Numbered from the stretch's first letter, positions 1 to 7,828 are shown. The stretch is DNA of 33,739 nucleotides from Clostridiales bacterium (GCA_015056315.1 SVGN01000028.1:1-33739), one strand, 5' to 3'. The notes: generated by a model from the sequence alone, not told the origin. Numbers and translations: made by a program.

Positions 1-365
1 TCGGGTTGCAGCGAAAACGAAGCACAGCCAAGAGGCTCCCCGCACGCGACGGTAGCGAACGACGTCAAATCCCCCTGCCGTTTTTCGGGGCGGGTTAAGG
101 GAGCAGTGCGCTGTACAAGCAGCGAGTAAGCTGACCTGTATCTGCGGAGTGACCTTGATTGCGACCGCCGCCACGAAAAGGGGCAATTATTGGGGATTTG
201 ACCAAAGAGAGCGTGTCGCTGTTTTCTGGTTCCTCTTTTGCGTCAAAAGAGGAACCGCGGTGTGGGGCGCGGAGCCCCACCCTGTTCCTCGCAGCGGTAC
301 TGCGAGGCAGATAAAGCTATGAGCAGCTTGGGTGGAATGACTCCTGCCGGGAGGGGTCTGCGGGC
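1..365 (+). repeat. Long dispersed repeat, copy 1 (left-truncated by window)
   Basis: This stretch is nearly the same as 24533-24900 and its first 100 bases match 33649-33739, all in the same orientation, with scattered substitutions and small indels. It carries a perfect 13-bp inverted repeat at 228-240/244-256 with a 3-base loop, and smaller palindromes around 267-281 (GGGGCGCGGAGCCCC) and 285-305. An open frame across it is shifted between copies by a single-base indel near 260, so it does not look protein coding. No gene is seen before 583. Confidence 0.85.
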
Positions 366-480
366 GGCACCCTCAGTCGGCTGCGCCGACAGCTCCCTCT
401 GAAGAGGGAGCCTTTCGGGGGGGCGGGCTGACAGCTCCCTCTGAAGAGGGAGCCTTGTGTGGAGGGAGCCCTGGGGGGGG
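363..480 (+). repeat. Two short dispersed double-hairpin repeats
   Basis: Copy one (about 365-412) has hairpin 1 GTCGGC-TGC-GCCGAC followed directly by hairpin 2 CTCCCTCTGAAGAGGGAG. Copy two (about 428-455) keeps only the end of hairpin 1 and a full hairpin 2. The same element recurs at 5116, 7559, 7743, 13328, 24278, 24897, 31560 and elsewhere. Confidence 0.85.
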
Positions 481-496
481 AGCGAGGGAGCCTTGA

Positions 497-527
497 TTGG
501 ACACCCTCCCCCATGCTGTGGTATGAT
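497..527 (+). promoter_or_regulatory. Probable promoter of the GH35 gene
   Basis: An extended -10 (TGTGG then TATGAT at 522-527) lies about 56 bases before the start codon. The best -35 is weak (TTGGAC or TGGACA near 497-503, spacer 18-19). It sits directly after the dispersed hairpin repeats. Confidence 0.45.
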
Positions 528-582
528 GATGCCAGCAACATCCGTTCCCGACAAAACAACACCCCCACAGGAGGTACCCGCC

Positions 583-2742
583 ATGTACACCCTCGACCTG
601 CGTTCCGTTGCGCCCAAGGCCATCCGCCCGCTTGGCGGCAAATTCTCCGGCACCGCCCCCGATGGGCAGAGCATCAGCTTTACCAACTACTATATGCAGC
701 AAAACGGAAAGCCGTATTTCGCCATCAGCGGTGAGATGCATTTCTGCCGGGTCAGCCCCGACCAGTGGGAGGATGCCATCCTCAAAATGCAGGCGGGCGG
801 CATCAATCTGCTGAGCACCTATGTGTTCTGGATCGTCCACGAGGAGCAGGAGGGCACCTTCCGCTTTGACGGCTGCCGGGATCTGCGCCGTTTCCTTGCC
901 CTGTGCCAGAGGCTGGGCATGCCGGTGATCATGCGCATCGGGCCCTTCTGCCACGGCGAGTTCCGCAACGGCGGCCTGCCGGACTGGCTCTACGGCAAGC
1001 CCTATGAGGTGCGGGAGAACGACCCGGGCTTCCTTCAGGCGGTGCGCCGGTTCTTCCGGGCGCTGCATGAGCAGATGAACGGGTTCTACTTCTCCCAGGG
1101 CGGGTGCATCGTGGGTACGCAGATCGAGAACGAGTACCAGCATTCCTCCGCGCCGTGGGAGATCACCACGGGCATCTCCTCCGAATGGGTCAACGGCGGG
1201 CGCAGCGGCGAAGGGTATATGCTGGCGCTGAAAAACATCATGCTGGAGGAGGGCATCCGCACCCCCTTCTACACCACCACCGCCTGGGGCGGGGCCATCA
1301 CCCCGGTGGAGGAGGCGCTGCCGCTGTGGGGCGGCTATTCCTATCAACCGTGGATCTTCTATGACCGCACCGGCGAGCACCCCGCCACCCCCGAATACAT
1401 CTACCGGGATAACCACAACGACGCTGTGCCCAAAACCTACAATTTCGAACCCGCCTACCCGCCGGAGAGCCGCCCCTACGCCTGCTGCGAGATGATGGGC
1501 GGCATGATGTGCTCCTACAACTACCGCTTCCAGATGGATATGCGGGCCATCGATGCGCTGGCCAACACCAAGCTGGGCAGCGGCTGCAACTGGCTGGGGT
1601 ACTACATGTACAAGGGCGGCACCAACCCCACCGGCCTGCATACCCCCTACCTGAACGAGAGCCAGGTGAGCAAGCGCAGCTACGATTATCAGGCGGCGCT
1701 GGGTGAGTTCGGGCAGGTGCGGGAGAGCTACGGGCGGCTGAAGGCCCTGCACCTGTTTTGCCAGACCTTTGCCCCGTTGCTGACGGAGACAAAGACCGTG
1801 CTGCCGGAGCATATGCACGCTCTGGCTCCGGAGGATACCGCGCCCCTGCGCTGGTGCGTGCGGGTGAAGGGAGACAGCGGCTTCCTGTTCATCAACAATT
1901 TTCAGGATCACCTGACGATGCCGGATCGGCGGGATGAGAACGTCTCCCTGCAATTGCCCGGCGGGGAGACCCGGTTCCGCTTCTCCATCGCAGGCGGTGA
2001 GAATGCGGTGCTGCCCTTCGGCCTGATGCTGGACGATCTGCGGCTGGACTGGGCCACCGCGCAGCCCATCGCCCGGGCGGGCAGCAGCTGGTTCTTCCTG
2101 GCTCCCGACGGGATGGAGCCGGTGTACTGCTTCGGCGGCAGGGAATACCGGGTGCAGCCCGGGCAGGTCTTGACCGTGGACGAGGTGACCCTCATCACCC
2201 TGAGCCGCCGGGAGAGCCTTGGGTTCTATCTGCTGGGCGGCAGGGTGTACCTGTGCGACCATCCCCTGTATATGGACGGGCAGACCCTGAAATGTGAGAC
2301 CGAAGACGGCTGCGCCACCCTGCGTACATGGGAGGGCGGCAGTTGGCAGAGCCGCACCATAGGCAGCCCCCACAAGCCTCTGCCCGTAGCCTTCCGGCAG
2401 GTGGGCGTGGGCCGGTACGCAGCGCAGATCCCTCAGGACAGCCTCACCGGCTGCAAGCAGACCCTGCTGCGGGTACAGTACACCGGCGACGTGGGCCATG
2501 CCTTCATCGGCGGGCAGATGATCAGCGACAACTTTGCCAACAACGCGGCCTGGGATATCCGGCTGGATGACCACCGGGCAGCGCTGGCCGATGAGCTGCT
2601 GGTCATCTACATCACGCCCCGGAAAAAGCATGTAACGGTGGATGTTTCCTCTGCCATGGCCGGACGCATGGAGCGGGCCGAAGGGCTGGTGGCTGAGCTG
2701 GAGAGCGCAGAGCTGATCAGGGTGGAGGAGATCGTGCTGTAA
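583..2742 (+). CDS. Glycoside hydrolase family 35 beta-galactosidase
   Basis: The 719-residue product is a GH35-type beta-galactosidase, expected to remove terminal beta-galactose from oligosaccharides by a retaining mechanism. The N-terminal half is the TIM barrel, with the family's GEMHF start and the IGPFCHGEFRNGGLPDWL stretch. GTQIENEY at residues 178-185 carries the predicted acid/base Glu184, and the YACCEMMGG segment puts the likely nucleophile at Glu303. The C-terminal half is a divergent beta-sandwich region that I cannot assign further. No signal peptide is visible, so it should act in the cytoplasm on imported sugars. ATG 583 is chosen because AGGAGG (569-574) precedes it; in-frame upstream ATGs run into repeat DNA. 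It has no sugar-gene neighbours here. Its 3' end is partly duplicated downstream. Confidence 0.9.
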   Translation: MYTLDLRSVAPKAIRPLGGKFSGTAPDGQSISFTNYYMQQNGKPYFAISGEMHFCRVSPDQWEDAILKMQAGGINLLSTYVFWIVHEEQEGTFRFDGCRDLRRFLALCQRLGMPVIMRIGPFCHGEFRNGGLPDWLYGKPYEVRENDPGFLQAVRRFFRALHEQMNGFYFSQGGCIVGTQIENEYQHSSAPWEITTGISSEWVNGGRSGEGYMLALKNIMLEEGIRTPFYTTTAWGGAITPVEEALPLWGGYSYQPWIFYDRTGEHPATPEYIYRDNHNDAVPKTYNFEPAYPPESRPYACCEMMGGMMCSYNYRFQMDMRAIDALANTKLGSGCNWLGYYMYKGGTNPTGLHTPYLNESQVSKRSYDYQAALGEFGQVRESYGRLKALHLFCQTFAPLLTETKTVLPEHMHALAPEDTAPLRWCVRVKGDSGFLFINNFQDHLTMPDRRDENVSLQLPGGETRFRFSIAGGENAVLPFGLMLDDLRLDWATAQPIARAGSSWFFLAPDGMEPVYCFGGREYRVQPGQVLTVDEVTLITLSRRESLGFYLLGGRVYLCDHPLYMDGQTLKCETEDGCATLRTWEGGSWQSRTIGSPHKPLPVAFRQVGVGRYAAQIPQDSLTGCKQTLLRVQYTGDVGHAFIGGQMISDNFANNAAWDIRLDDHRAALADELLVIYITPRKKHVTVDVSSAMAGRMERAEGLVAELESAELIRVEEIVL

Positions 2743-2960
2743 GGGCTGCCGGGGGCGGCCATGCCAGTTGAAATGCCAACAGACGCAGGGCCTGCCCGCT
2801 TAAGGGCGGCGATGCGGCTGGTGTTTTTGGGCTGCATCCGCTACAGGTCGCTGATCCGGGTGAGGAGATCGTGCTGTAAGGGCTGCCGGGGGCGGCCATG
2901 CCGGTTGAAATGCCAACAGCCGCAGGGCCTGCCCGCTTAAGGGCGGCGATGCGGCTGTTG
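2713..2960 (+). repeat. Tandem duplication of the GH35 3' tail and its hairpin
   Basis: Bases 2713-2820 are repeated at 2851-2957 (period about 137 bases). The copied part starts inside the last codons of the GH35 gene, includes its stop codon and about 80 bases beyond. Over the 81 bases after the stop I count two mismatches. Each copy ends in a hairpin. In copy 2 the arms CAACAGCCGCA (2914-2924) and TGCGGCTGTTG (2950-2960) are perfect. Copy 1 is imperfect but is followed by GTGTTTTTGG and may be the transcription terminator. Confidence 0.9.
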
Positions 2961-2982
2961 GTCGATCCACGATATTTACTCT

Positions 2983-3011
2983 GTATACCTTTCCCCTGCT
3001 GCGGGCACAAT
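2983..3011 (+). promoter_or_regulatory. Possible sigma-F-type promoter for the Gin-like gene
   Basis: GTATA at 2983-2987, a 15-base spacer, then GGGCACAAT at 3003-3011 fits the forespore sigma-F pattern (GywTA, about 15-16 bases, GGnnAnAnT). It lies 37 bases before the start codon of the Gin-like gene. No good sigma-A promoter is seen here. In Bacillus subtilis csfB (gin) is sigma-F dependent, which makes the match more credible. Confidence 0.45.
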
Positions 3012-3047
3012 GAGAATACCTGACAGAACCGGAAAGGAATGGTGCCC

Positions 3048-3221
3048 ATGAAACATTCTCACTGCCTGCTGTGCGGGAGGGAATACCCCACCGGGCTGAA
3101 CATTATGGATTGCTTTCTCTGCTTCCCCTGCGAAAAGCGGCTGGTACGCATGGCCGCCGCACAGGTGCCCCGGCAGACCCGGAACCGGCTGCTGACGCTG
3201 TATTGCTCCCGGGGGTCGTGA
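3048..3221 (+). CDS. Gin/CsfB-like anti-sigma-G zinc-finger protein
   Basis: This 57-residue protein has Cys6-x2-Cys9 and Cys25-x2-Cys28, with an extra Cys22, and the segment FLCFPCEKRLV closely mirrors the FICLDCERK region of Bacillus Gin (CsfB). Gin is a small zinc-binding dimer made in the forespore that inhibits sigma-G and limits its early activity. Length agrees with the family (about 60 residues). I chose ATG 3048 because GGAAAGGA (3031-3038) is nine bases upstream; the in-frame ATG at 3039 abuts that site. It is monocistronic, convergent with rlmH. If correct it implies a sporulating organism or recent ancestor. The alternative is another treble-clef zinc-ribbon protein of unknown role. 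Confidence 0.65.
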   Translation: MKHSHCLLCGREYPTGLNIMDCFLCFPCEKRLVRMAAAQVPRQTRNRLLTLYCSRGS

Positions 3222-3384
3222 GGAGGGCTGCCGAACACTGCACAGCATACAGGAGGCAGTTTTGCGCCCTGACGATACCACCACTCCCCCGGCAGCTGTA
3301 GCTTGGCTGCCGGGGGCGTGGTTATTCCGGAGTGATGGCGAGTCGTACTCCGGGGCGTGGCGGCTCCGGGGCGGCCATAAACAA

Positions 3385-3436
3385 GCCGCATGGCGGCGGT
3401 GCGGCGTTATGCCATCCCGCTGCCATGCGGCCTTTG
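3385..3436. terminator. Bidirectional terminator between gin-like gene and rlmH
   Basis: Arms GCCGCATGGC (3385-3394) and GCCATGCGGC (3422-3431) are perfect complements. T-rich sequence follows on both strands (CTTTGCTTTATTT on plus, TTGTTTATGG on minus), fitting two convergent genes. The rest of 3222-3384 shows no gene. Confidence 0.6.
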
Positions 3437-3438
3437 CT

Positions 3439-3918
3439 TTATTTATGGTACCGCTCCCCCGCGTTCAGCTTGGCGGCACGGTAGAGCTGCTCCATCAGCA
3501 TGACGCGGGCCAGCTGATGGGGAAAGGTCATGGCGCTCATGCTCATATGCTCCTGGGCACGGCGGGTGACGGCTTCATCCAGCCCCAGAGAGCCGCCGAT
3601 GACAAAAATGATGTCGCTCTTGCCCTCCACGAACAGGTTCTGCAGCTTCTGGGCCAGCTTCTCGCTGGTGAGGCCCTTGCCCTCGATGCACATGGCGATC
3701 ACATACGCATTCTGAGGGATCTTTTGCAGGATCCGCTCCCCTTCCTTCTTCTTGACCGCATCGCAGAGGGCAGGGCTGGCGTTCTGCGGCTCCCGCTCAT
3801 CCGGCAGCTCGATGATGCTCACCGGCATCAGGCGGCTGAGCCGCTTCTGGTATTCCTTGACCGCATCGGCAAAATAGCTTTCCTTCAGCTTGCCCACACA
3901 CAGAATGGATACGCTCAT
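3439..3918 (-). CDS. rlmH: 23S rRNA pseudouridine-1915 N3-methyltransferase RlmH
   Basis: At 159 residues this matches the RlmH family in length and sequence. RlmH is a SPOUT methyltransferase that uses S-adenosylmethionine to methylate pseudouridine 1915 in helix 69 of 23S rRNA after 70S assembly. The start (SVSILCVGKLKE), the glycine-rich SAM-binding loop (FVIGGSLGLDEAV, about residues 104-116) and the C-terminal knot (MTFPHQLARVMLMEQLYRA, ending in ERYHK) are all present. Its ATG overlaps the preceding gene's TGA (ATGA), with GAGGAGG upstream, so translation is probably coupled. It is the last gene of the walJ operon, an arrangement also found in Bacillus. Confidence 0.95.
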   Translation of the reverse strand: MSVSILCVGKLKESYFADAVKEYQKRLSRLMPVSIIELPDEREPQNASPALCDAVKKKEGERILQKIPQNAYVIAMCIEGKGLTSEKLAQKLQNLFVEGKSDIIFVIGGSLGLDEAVTRRAQEHMSMSAMTFPHQLARVMLMEQLYRAAKLNAGERYHK

Positions 3919-4205
3919 GCCTGTGCCTCCTCATCGGTAAAGGTAAGGGTAACAAGGGTGGCATCCACCGTCACCTTGCGGAAGAGCCGCTCCCAGTAGG
4001 CGGCATCGCCATCCGGCAGCATGAGCAGGTACAGCCCCTCCTGCTCCTCCACAGAGGCTACCCGGTGGCGGTTGCCCAGTGCATCGGTCAGGGCGGCTCC
4101 GGCGGCGGCCCGCTGCGGCAGCCCCTCGGCACGGGTCTCATCCATGCTCAAAAGCACCAGCCCGGTGGGCAGGGGCATCACTTCATCCAGCAAACGCAGC
4201 TCCAT
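3915..4205 (-). CDS. Small hypothetical protein in the walJ-rlmH operon
   Basis: I do not recognise this 96-residue protein. It is soluble and acidic toward its C terminus, without cysteines, signal peptide or membrane segment; it reads like a small beta-rich domain. The start at 4205 is supported by AGGAGGT five bases before ATG, and that site overlaps the walJ stop. Its stop codon overlaps the rlmH start. The tight spacing on both sides means it is almost surely co-translated with WalJ and RlmH, but the context alone does not show what it does. Confidence 0.75.
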   Translation of the reverse strand: MELRLLDEVMPLPTGLVLLSMDETRAEGLPQRAAAGAALTDALGNRHRVASVEEQEGLYLLMLPDGDAAYWERLFRKVTVDATLVTLTFTDEEAQA

Positions 4206-4215
4206 GCTGCACCTC

Positions 4216-5013
4216 CTATGGCATACGGTACAGGTACCCTGTCTGGTACCTGCCCGCTACATGCAGAGTTACATCCCGGCCGATCTGTGCGCCCGTCTGG
4301 GCCAATGCCCGGTAGGTGGTGCGGTAGGCCAGGTCGGGGTCGTTGTTCTCGCTGCTGAGGTGCCCCAGCAGAAAATGCTTCGTGCCCTTGGCAGCCAGCT
4401 GCACCGCCGCCTGTGCGCCGCTCTCGTTGCTCAGGTGGCCCTTTTTGCCCAGGATGCGGTTCTTCAGCGAGTTGGGGTAATGGGGGTTCTGCCGGAGCAT
4501 ATCCGGGTCGTGGTTGCTCTCCAGCAGCACCAGCTCCGCGCCCTCCACCGCCGCCTGCACGCCGGGGGCGAAGTGCCCCAGATCGGTGGCAACGGCAATG
4601 GAGGCGTTGGGCAGGAAGAACCGGTAGCCCACCGGCTCGTTGGCATCGTGGGGGATGGCGAAGGAGGCCACCTCCATGCCGCAGAGGAAGAAGCTCTCGC
4701 CGGGATCGATCCGCATGCGCTGGTGCGCCGGGATGGCCCCCACCGTATGCTCCATACCCGCCCAGGTGCCCTCGGTGGCGCAGACGGTAATGCCCAGCTT
4801 GCGGGTCAGCGGGCCGATGCCCCGGATGTGGTCGCTGTGCTCGTGGGTGACCACTACCGCCCGGAGGCGGGAGGGCTCCAGCTGGGCCTTGATGAGGGAA
4901 TCCAGCACTTGCTTGCAGCTCATGCCGCAATCGATGAGGATGGCTCCGGCATCGGTCTCCAGATAGGCCGCATTGCCGCTGGAGCCGCTGAAAAGGGTAC
5001 AGAAGGTGATCAA
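4216..5013 (-). CDS. walJ: WalJ/YycJ-family metallo-beta-lactamase-fold hydrolase
   Basis: The 265-residue product opens with ITFCTLFSGSSGN, typical of YycJ/WalJ, and has the metal-binding motif THEHSDH at residues 56-62. This fold binds two metal ions and hydrolyses phosphodiester or ester bonds. In Bacillus the gene sits at the end of the walRK operon and next to rlmH; links to genome maintenance and cell-wall signalling have been proposed for the family. I assign a TTG start at 5013: there is no ATG near, AAGGAG lies at 5029-5024 (10 bases away), and the conserved N terminus begins exactly there. The longer open frame upstream runs through repeats and is not coding. No walRK genes are in the window. 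Confidence 0.9.
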   Translation of the reverse strand: MITFCTLFSGSSGNAAYLETDAGAILIDCGMSCKQVLDSLIKAQLEPSRLRAVVVTHEHSDHIRGIGPLTRKLGITVCATEGTWAGMEHTVGAIPAHQRMRIDPGESFFLCGMEVASFAIPHDANEPVGYRFFLPNASIAVATDLGHFAPGVQAAVEGAELVLLESNHDPDMLRQNPHYPNSLKNRILGKKGHLSNESGAQAAVQLAAKGTKHFLLGHLSSENNDPDLAYRTTYRALAQTGAQIGRDVTLHVAGRYQTGYLYRMP

Positions 5014-5029
5014 GATCGGTTTGCTCCTT

Positions 5030-5165
5030 ACTGCATATGCGCCCTGCCGGATGGCAGGGCGTTTGGGTTGTGTGGGTAGGGGGAGGGATGGGAGGAAAGG
5101 GGCTTGGCGAGGGGTGGCACCCTCAGCCCCTTCGGGGCAGCTCCCTCTGAAGAGGGAGCCTTGGG
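5030..5165. repeat. Hairpin upstream of walJ and one dispersed double hairpin
   Basis: GCCCTGCC-GGAT-GGCAGGGC at 5041-5060 is a perfect 8-bp hairpin about 15 bases from the walJ ribosome binding site, in the transcript leader if the promoter lies further up. A dispersed double-hairpin repeat occupies about 5116-5163. I see no convincing walJ promoter. Confidence 0.65.
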
Positions 5166-5178
5166 TGGGGGGACGGGG

Positions 5179-5460
5179 CTGCTCCCTTTGTTCAAAGGAA
5201 CCCGGGGTGGGGGCGGGGCTGCTCTCTTTGCACAAGGGAACCCGGGGTGGGAAGCGGGGCTGCTCTCTTTGTACAAAGGAACCCGGGTTGGGGAGCGAGG
5301 CTGCTCTCTTTGTTCAACGGAACCTTGGGTGGGGGCGGGGTTGCTCTCTTTGTACAAAGGAACCCGGGTTGGGGGCGGGGCTGTTCCCTTTGTTCAACGG
5401 AACCTTGGGTGGGGGCAGGGCTGCTCCCTTTGCACAAGGAAACCCGGGTTGGGGAGCGGG
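5179..5460 (+). repeat. Tandem array of seven 40/41-bp palindromic units
   Basis: Units begin at 5179, 5219, 5260, 5301, 5341, 5381 and 5421. Each reads roughly CTGCTCYCTTTG-nnCAA-AGGAACC followed by a GGGTTGGGGGCGGGG-type G-rich tract. The CTCCCTTTGTTCAAAGGAACC core has the same layout as hairpin 2 of the dispersed repeat (CTCCCTCTGAAGAGGGAGCC), so this is probably an expanded, diverged form. Two unit types alternate in places (TACAAAG/CCCGGG and TTCAACG/CCTTGGG). Open frames in it are repeat translations, not genes. Confidence 0.9.
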
Positions 5461-5479
5461 AACCTTAACCAAAACGATC

Positions 5480-5567
5480 CTTGCGCCCATGTAATGGGCG
5501 CAAAGCCGGGATCCTTAAGGGATGAAATCCCTTAAGCGGGGTGTCGGGGCAGCGCCCCGACCGTCTC
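5480..5567. terminator. Three consecutive hairpins downstream of the cvpA-like gene
   Basis: TTGCGCCCA-TGTAA-TGGGCGCAA (5480-5502), CTTAAGGGAT-GAA-ATCCCTTAAG (about 5514-5537) and GTCGGGGC-AGC-GCCCCGAC (about 5542-5561) follow each other. Read on the minus strand, the last hairpin after the cvpA-like gene is followed by GGATCGTTTTGG, a weak terminator tail. The set may terminate the minus-strand transcript. Confidence 0.55.
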
Positions 5568-5577
5568 CCCCATCCCG

Positions 5578-6291
5578 TCACAGCTTTCGGTTCATGATGG
5601 ATATGATCAGGCTGCCGTTGGTAAAGTACCCGGCCAGGGTGCTGGCATCCACCGCTTCGCGGAAGCCGGGGATGGGCACCACGCTCTCCAGCAGGGGGAG
5701 CAGGGTGAGCAGGGCAAAGCACAGCAGCACGCCGGACAGCAGGCCGAACACGCCGCCCACGATGCTGTCCAGCTGCTTGAGCACAGGGAAGCGGAACACG
5801 GCCCGGAGCAGGTTGCCAAAGATGCTCAGCAGCAGGAAGCAGGCCAGGAAGCACACCAGGAAGCACAGCACATTGATGCTGACGCTGATCACCGTCTGGT
5901 TGACGTAATCGCCGACGTTGGTGGCCAGATTGCCCAGCGGGCTGAACACCTGCCCTGCCAGGTTATGCCCCAGCAGCGTGCCGATGGGGTCGGGCAGATC
6001 GGCTCGCTCCACGATGGCGGAGATATTCTCCGGGCTGAGGGCAGAGACCAGCCGGGTGCTCAGATCCAGGTCGCCCAGAAGGCTCTCCGAATCGGTGAAG
6101 GAGGAGATCATACGGATGATCTCCGGGTTGCCGCTGACCACATCCGCCAGCTTGGGGTAGAGAAAGAAGCTGGCCACGAACGCCAGGATGCCGCTGCCCA
6201 GGTTCAGCACCGAATGGATGAAGCCCCTGTACAGGCCGGACAGCAGCCCGCAGGCCAGAATGACCAGAATGATGATATCCACAACGTTCAT
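5578..6291 (-). CDS. CvpA-family membrane protein
   Basis: The 237-residue product begins with a CvpA-like transmembrane segment (VVDIIILVILACGLLSG-YRG, residues 3-22), then a second at about 29-46, a long extracytoplasmic loop with aspartates and serines, and two more hydrophobic segments at about 145-168 and 185-205. CvpA proteins are polytopic membrane proteins first tied to colicin V production; their general role is envelope maintenance and is poorly defined. ATG 6291 is chosen since GGGAGG lies eight bases upstream; an in-frame longer reading enters the previous gene. It is five bases after the DUF5711-like stop codon, so the two are one operon. Confidence 0.8.
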   Translation of the reverse strand: MNVVDIIILVILACGLLSGLYRGFIHSVLNLGSGILAFVASFFLYPKLADVVSGNPEIIRMISSFTDSESLLGDLDLSTRLVSALSPENISAIVERADLPDPIGTLLGHNLAGQVFSPLGNLATNVGDYVNQTVISVSINVLCFLVCFLACFLLLSIFGNLLRAVFRFPVLKQLDSIVGGVFGLLSGVLLCFALLTLLPLLESVVPIPGFREAVDASTLAGYFTNGSLIISIMNRKL

Positions 6292-6296
6292 GTGGG

Positions 6297-7445
6297 TTAC
6301 CTCCCTTCGGTGATGGTGTAGCCCTGGGGCAGAGTGAGCACGTAGACCTCCTCGCCGCAGGCTACGATGGCCTTGCCATCCTTCAGGGTGCCGATCAGCT
6401 CGGTGGCGGGGGCATCCAGCGGCAGGCCGAAGGCGGTGAATCGGGTATCGTTCATACCGGCGCGGAACAGCTGATCGCCGGAGAGGGCGTAGATGGTCTT
6501 GTTCCACACCGCAGCGCCCACGCAGTTGGCGGGCATGGTGTAGCGCTTATCCTTGCTGCCGCTGAGCAGGCGCAGGGAGGTGATGTCGAACAGGCTCTCG
6601 GTCTGATCGGTGGGGGCAAAGAGCAGCAGCGCATCGCCGCGCTCCGGCACCTCGGTATCCAGCAGCCGCCAGCCGTAGACCAGCACGCTGGCGGTAACAT
6701 CCTCGGTGCCGCGGTAGTCGAAGGTGAGCATCTTGCGGGTGTTGATGACCCGCAGCTTGTTGTTCTCGTACAGCACCGAATAGGTGATGGGCTCGCCGAG
6801 GGAGGCCTCGCCGGTGTTCATCTTGCCCACCTCAAAGGTGTTCATGATGGTGTTGGGCGCAGTGCCGAACACATCCAGCGCCAGCGTCCACATATACTGG
6901 CCCTCGGGGCCGTAAAAGCCCAGATCCAGCATGATCAGCTTATCGTAGGCGTCGGCTTCCTCGTCCATGTGGCCGCCCTCGTGATCCTTCACCACCAGGC
7001 GGGGGCTGTCGGTCTCGCCGATCACGGCGCCCACGTACTGCTTGCCCACCCGGGCAAACTGGATCTCCTCGCCCAGGCTGTCGTTGAAGCTGGAGTTGCC
7101 GTTCTGGTCAAGGATGAAGATGGTGCTGCCCGTCCAGGCGGCGACGGTGGTATCGTCGCAATCGAAGCCTGCGGCGGGGCCTACCTGAAACGACCAGCGC
7201 ACAGACCCCGTGGAGGAGATGCAGTGGATGTTGAGGCCGTCGTAATACAGCAGATTGTTGCCAAAGGCCCGGATGTTCTCGCTGTAGGGGCAGGGCATCT
7301 TGATGGCGCTGACCGAGGTGGAGGGCTTATCCCTGAGCAGGGTGGCGACCAGCCAGCCCACCAGGGCGACCACCGCCAGCACCGCCACCAGGATCAGGAT
7401 GGCGGCGACCTGACTGAGTTTGCGCTTGGGTTTGACTCTTTGCAT
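6297..7445 (-). CDS. DUF5711-like membrane-anchored beta-propeller-type protein
   Basis: The 382-residue protein has a basic N terminus (RVKPKRK) and one membrane anchor at about residues 12-35, followed by an outside domain. That domain alternates short beta-strands with phrases such as NLLYYDGLNIHCISSTGSVRWSFQ and FILDQNGN, suggesting a PQQ/WD-like propeller. Length, topology and pairing with CvpA fit the clostridial DUF5711 family, whose function is unknown. GGAGAT seven bases upstream supports ATG 7445. The downstream cvpA-like gene is five bases away. A structural or sensing role at the envelope is only an inference from topology. Confidence 0.65.
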   Translation of the reverse strand: MQRVKPKRKLSQVAAILILVAVLAVVALVGWLVATLLRDKPSTSVSAIKMPCPYSENIRAFGNNLLYYDGLNIHCISSTGSVRWSFQVGPAAGFDCDDTTVAAWTGSTIFILDQNGNSSFNDSLGEEIQFARVGKQYVGAVIGETDSPRLVVKDHEGGHMDEEADAYDKLIMLDLGFYGPEGQYMWTLALDVFGTAPNTIMNTFEVGKMNTGEASLGEPITYSVLYENNKLRVINTRKMLTFDYRGTEDVTASVLVYGWRLLDTEVPERGDALLLFAPTDQTESLFDITSLRLLSGSKDKRYTMPANCVGAAVWNKTIYALSGDQLFRAGMNDTRFTAFGLPLDAPATELIGTLKDGKAIVACGEEVYVLTLPQGYTITEGR

Positions 7446-7828
7446 AATACATCTCCAGATATTGATCGGTATGGTGGGTGACCGGGGGGCACCCGTGGGA
7501 TGGGTGCAGGATCGGGGGAAGGAAGCGGAAGGGAAGAAGAGGGGCTTGGGGAGGGGATGGCACCCTCAGTCACCCTTCGGGTGACAGCTCCCTCTGAAGA
7601 GGGAGCCTGTGGGGTTGGGGCTTCGGGTGACAGCTCCCTCCACCTTTACAGGCTTCTTCCCCCGTAGGGGGAGGAAGCTGGCTGCCCGTCAGGGCAGACT
7701 GATGGTGGGGGCAGGTGGAAGCCAACGGGCTTGGGGAGGGGCGGCACCCTCAGTCACCCTTCGGGTGACAGCTCCCTCTGAAGAGGGAGCCTGTGGGGTT
7801 GGGGCTGCAGAGCCGCCGGAGGCATCCC
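7446..7828. repeat. Intergenic repeats: two full and one partial double hairpin
   Basis: Two near-identical copies (7559-7608 and 7743-7792) carry hairpin 1 GTCACCC-TTC-GGGTGAC and hairpin 2 CTCCCTCTGAAGAGGGAG. Between them are a truncated copy (7620-7645) and a reversed hairpin-1-like piece (about 7680-7710, GGCTGCCCGTCAGGGCAG). No gene is visible. Confidence 0.8.

Noticed and set aside
373-2631. Long open frame (752 codons) opposite the GH35 gene
   Set aside because: A shadow caused by high GC; the plus-strand product has clear GH35 motifs.
4216-5235. Longer reading of walJ starting at 5235
   Set aside because: The extra 74 codons come from repeat DNA; conserved N terminus starts at TTG 5013.
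5179-5460. CRISPR-like array
   Set aside because: Units follow each other without unique spacers, and no cas gene is in the window.
5028-5494. Repetitive open frames on both strands over the 40-bp array
   Set aside because: They only translate the tandem repeat and adjacent hairpins; no start signal.
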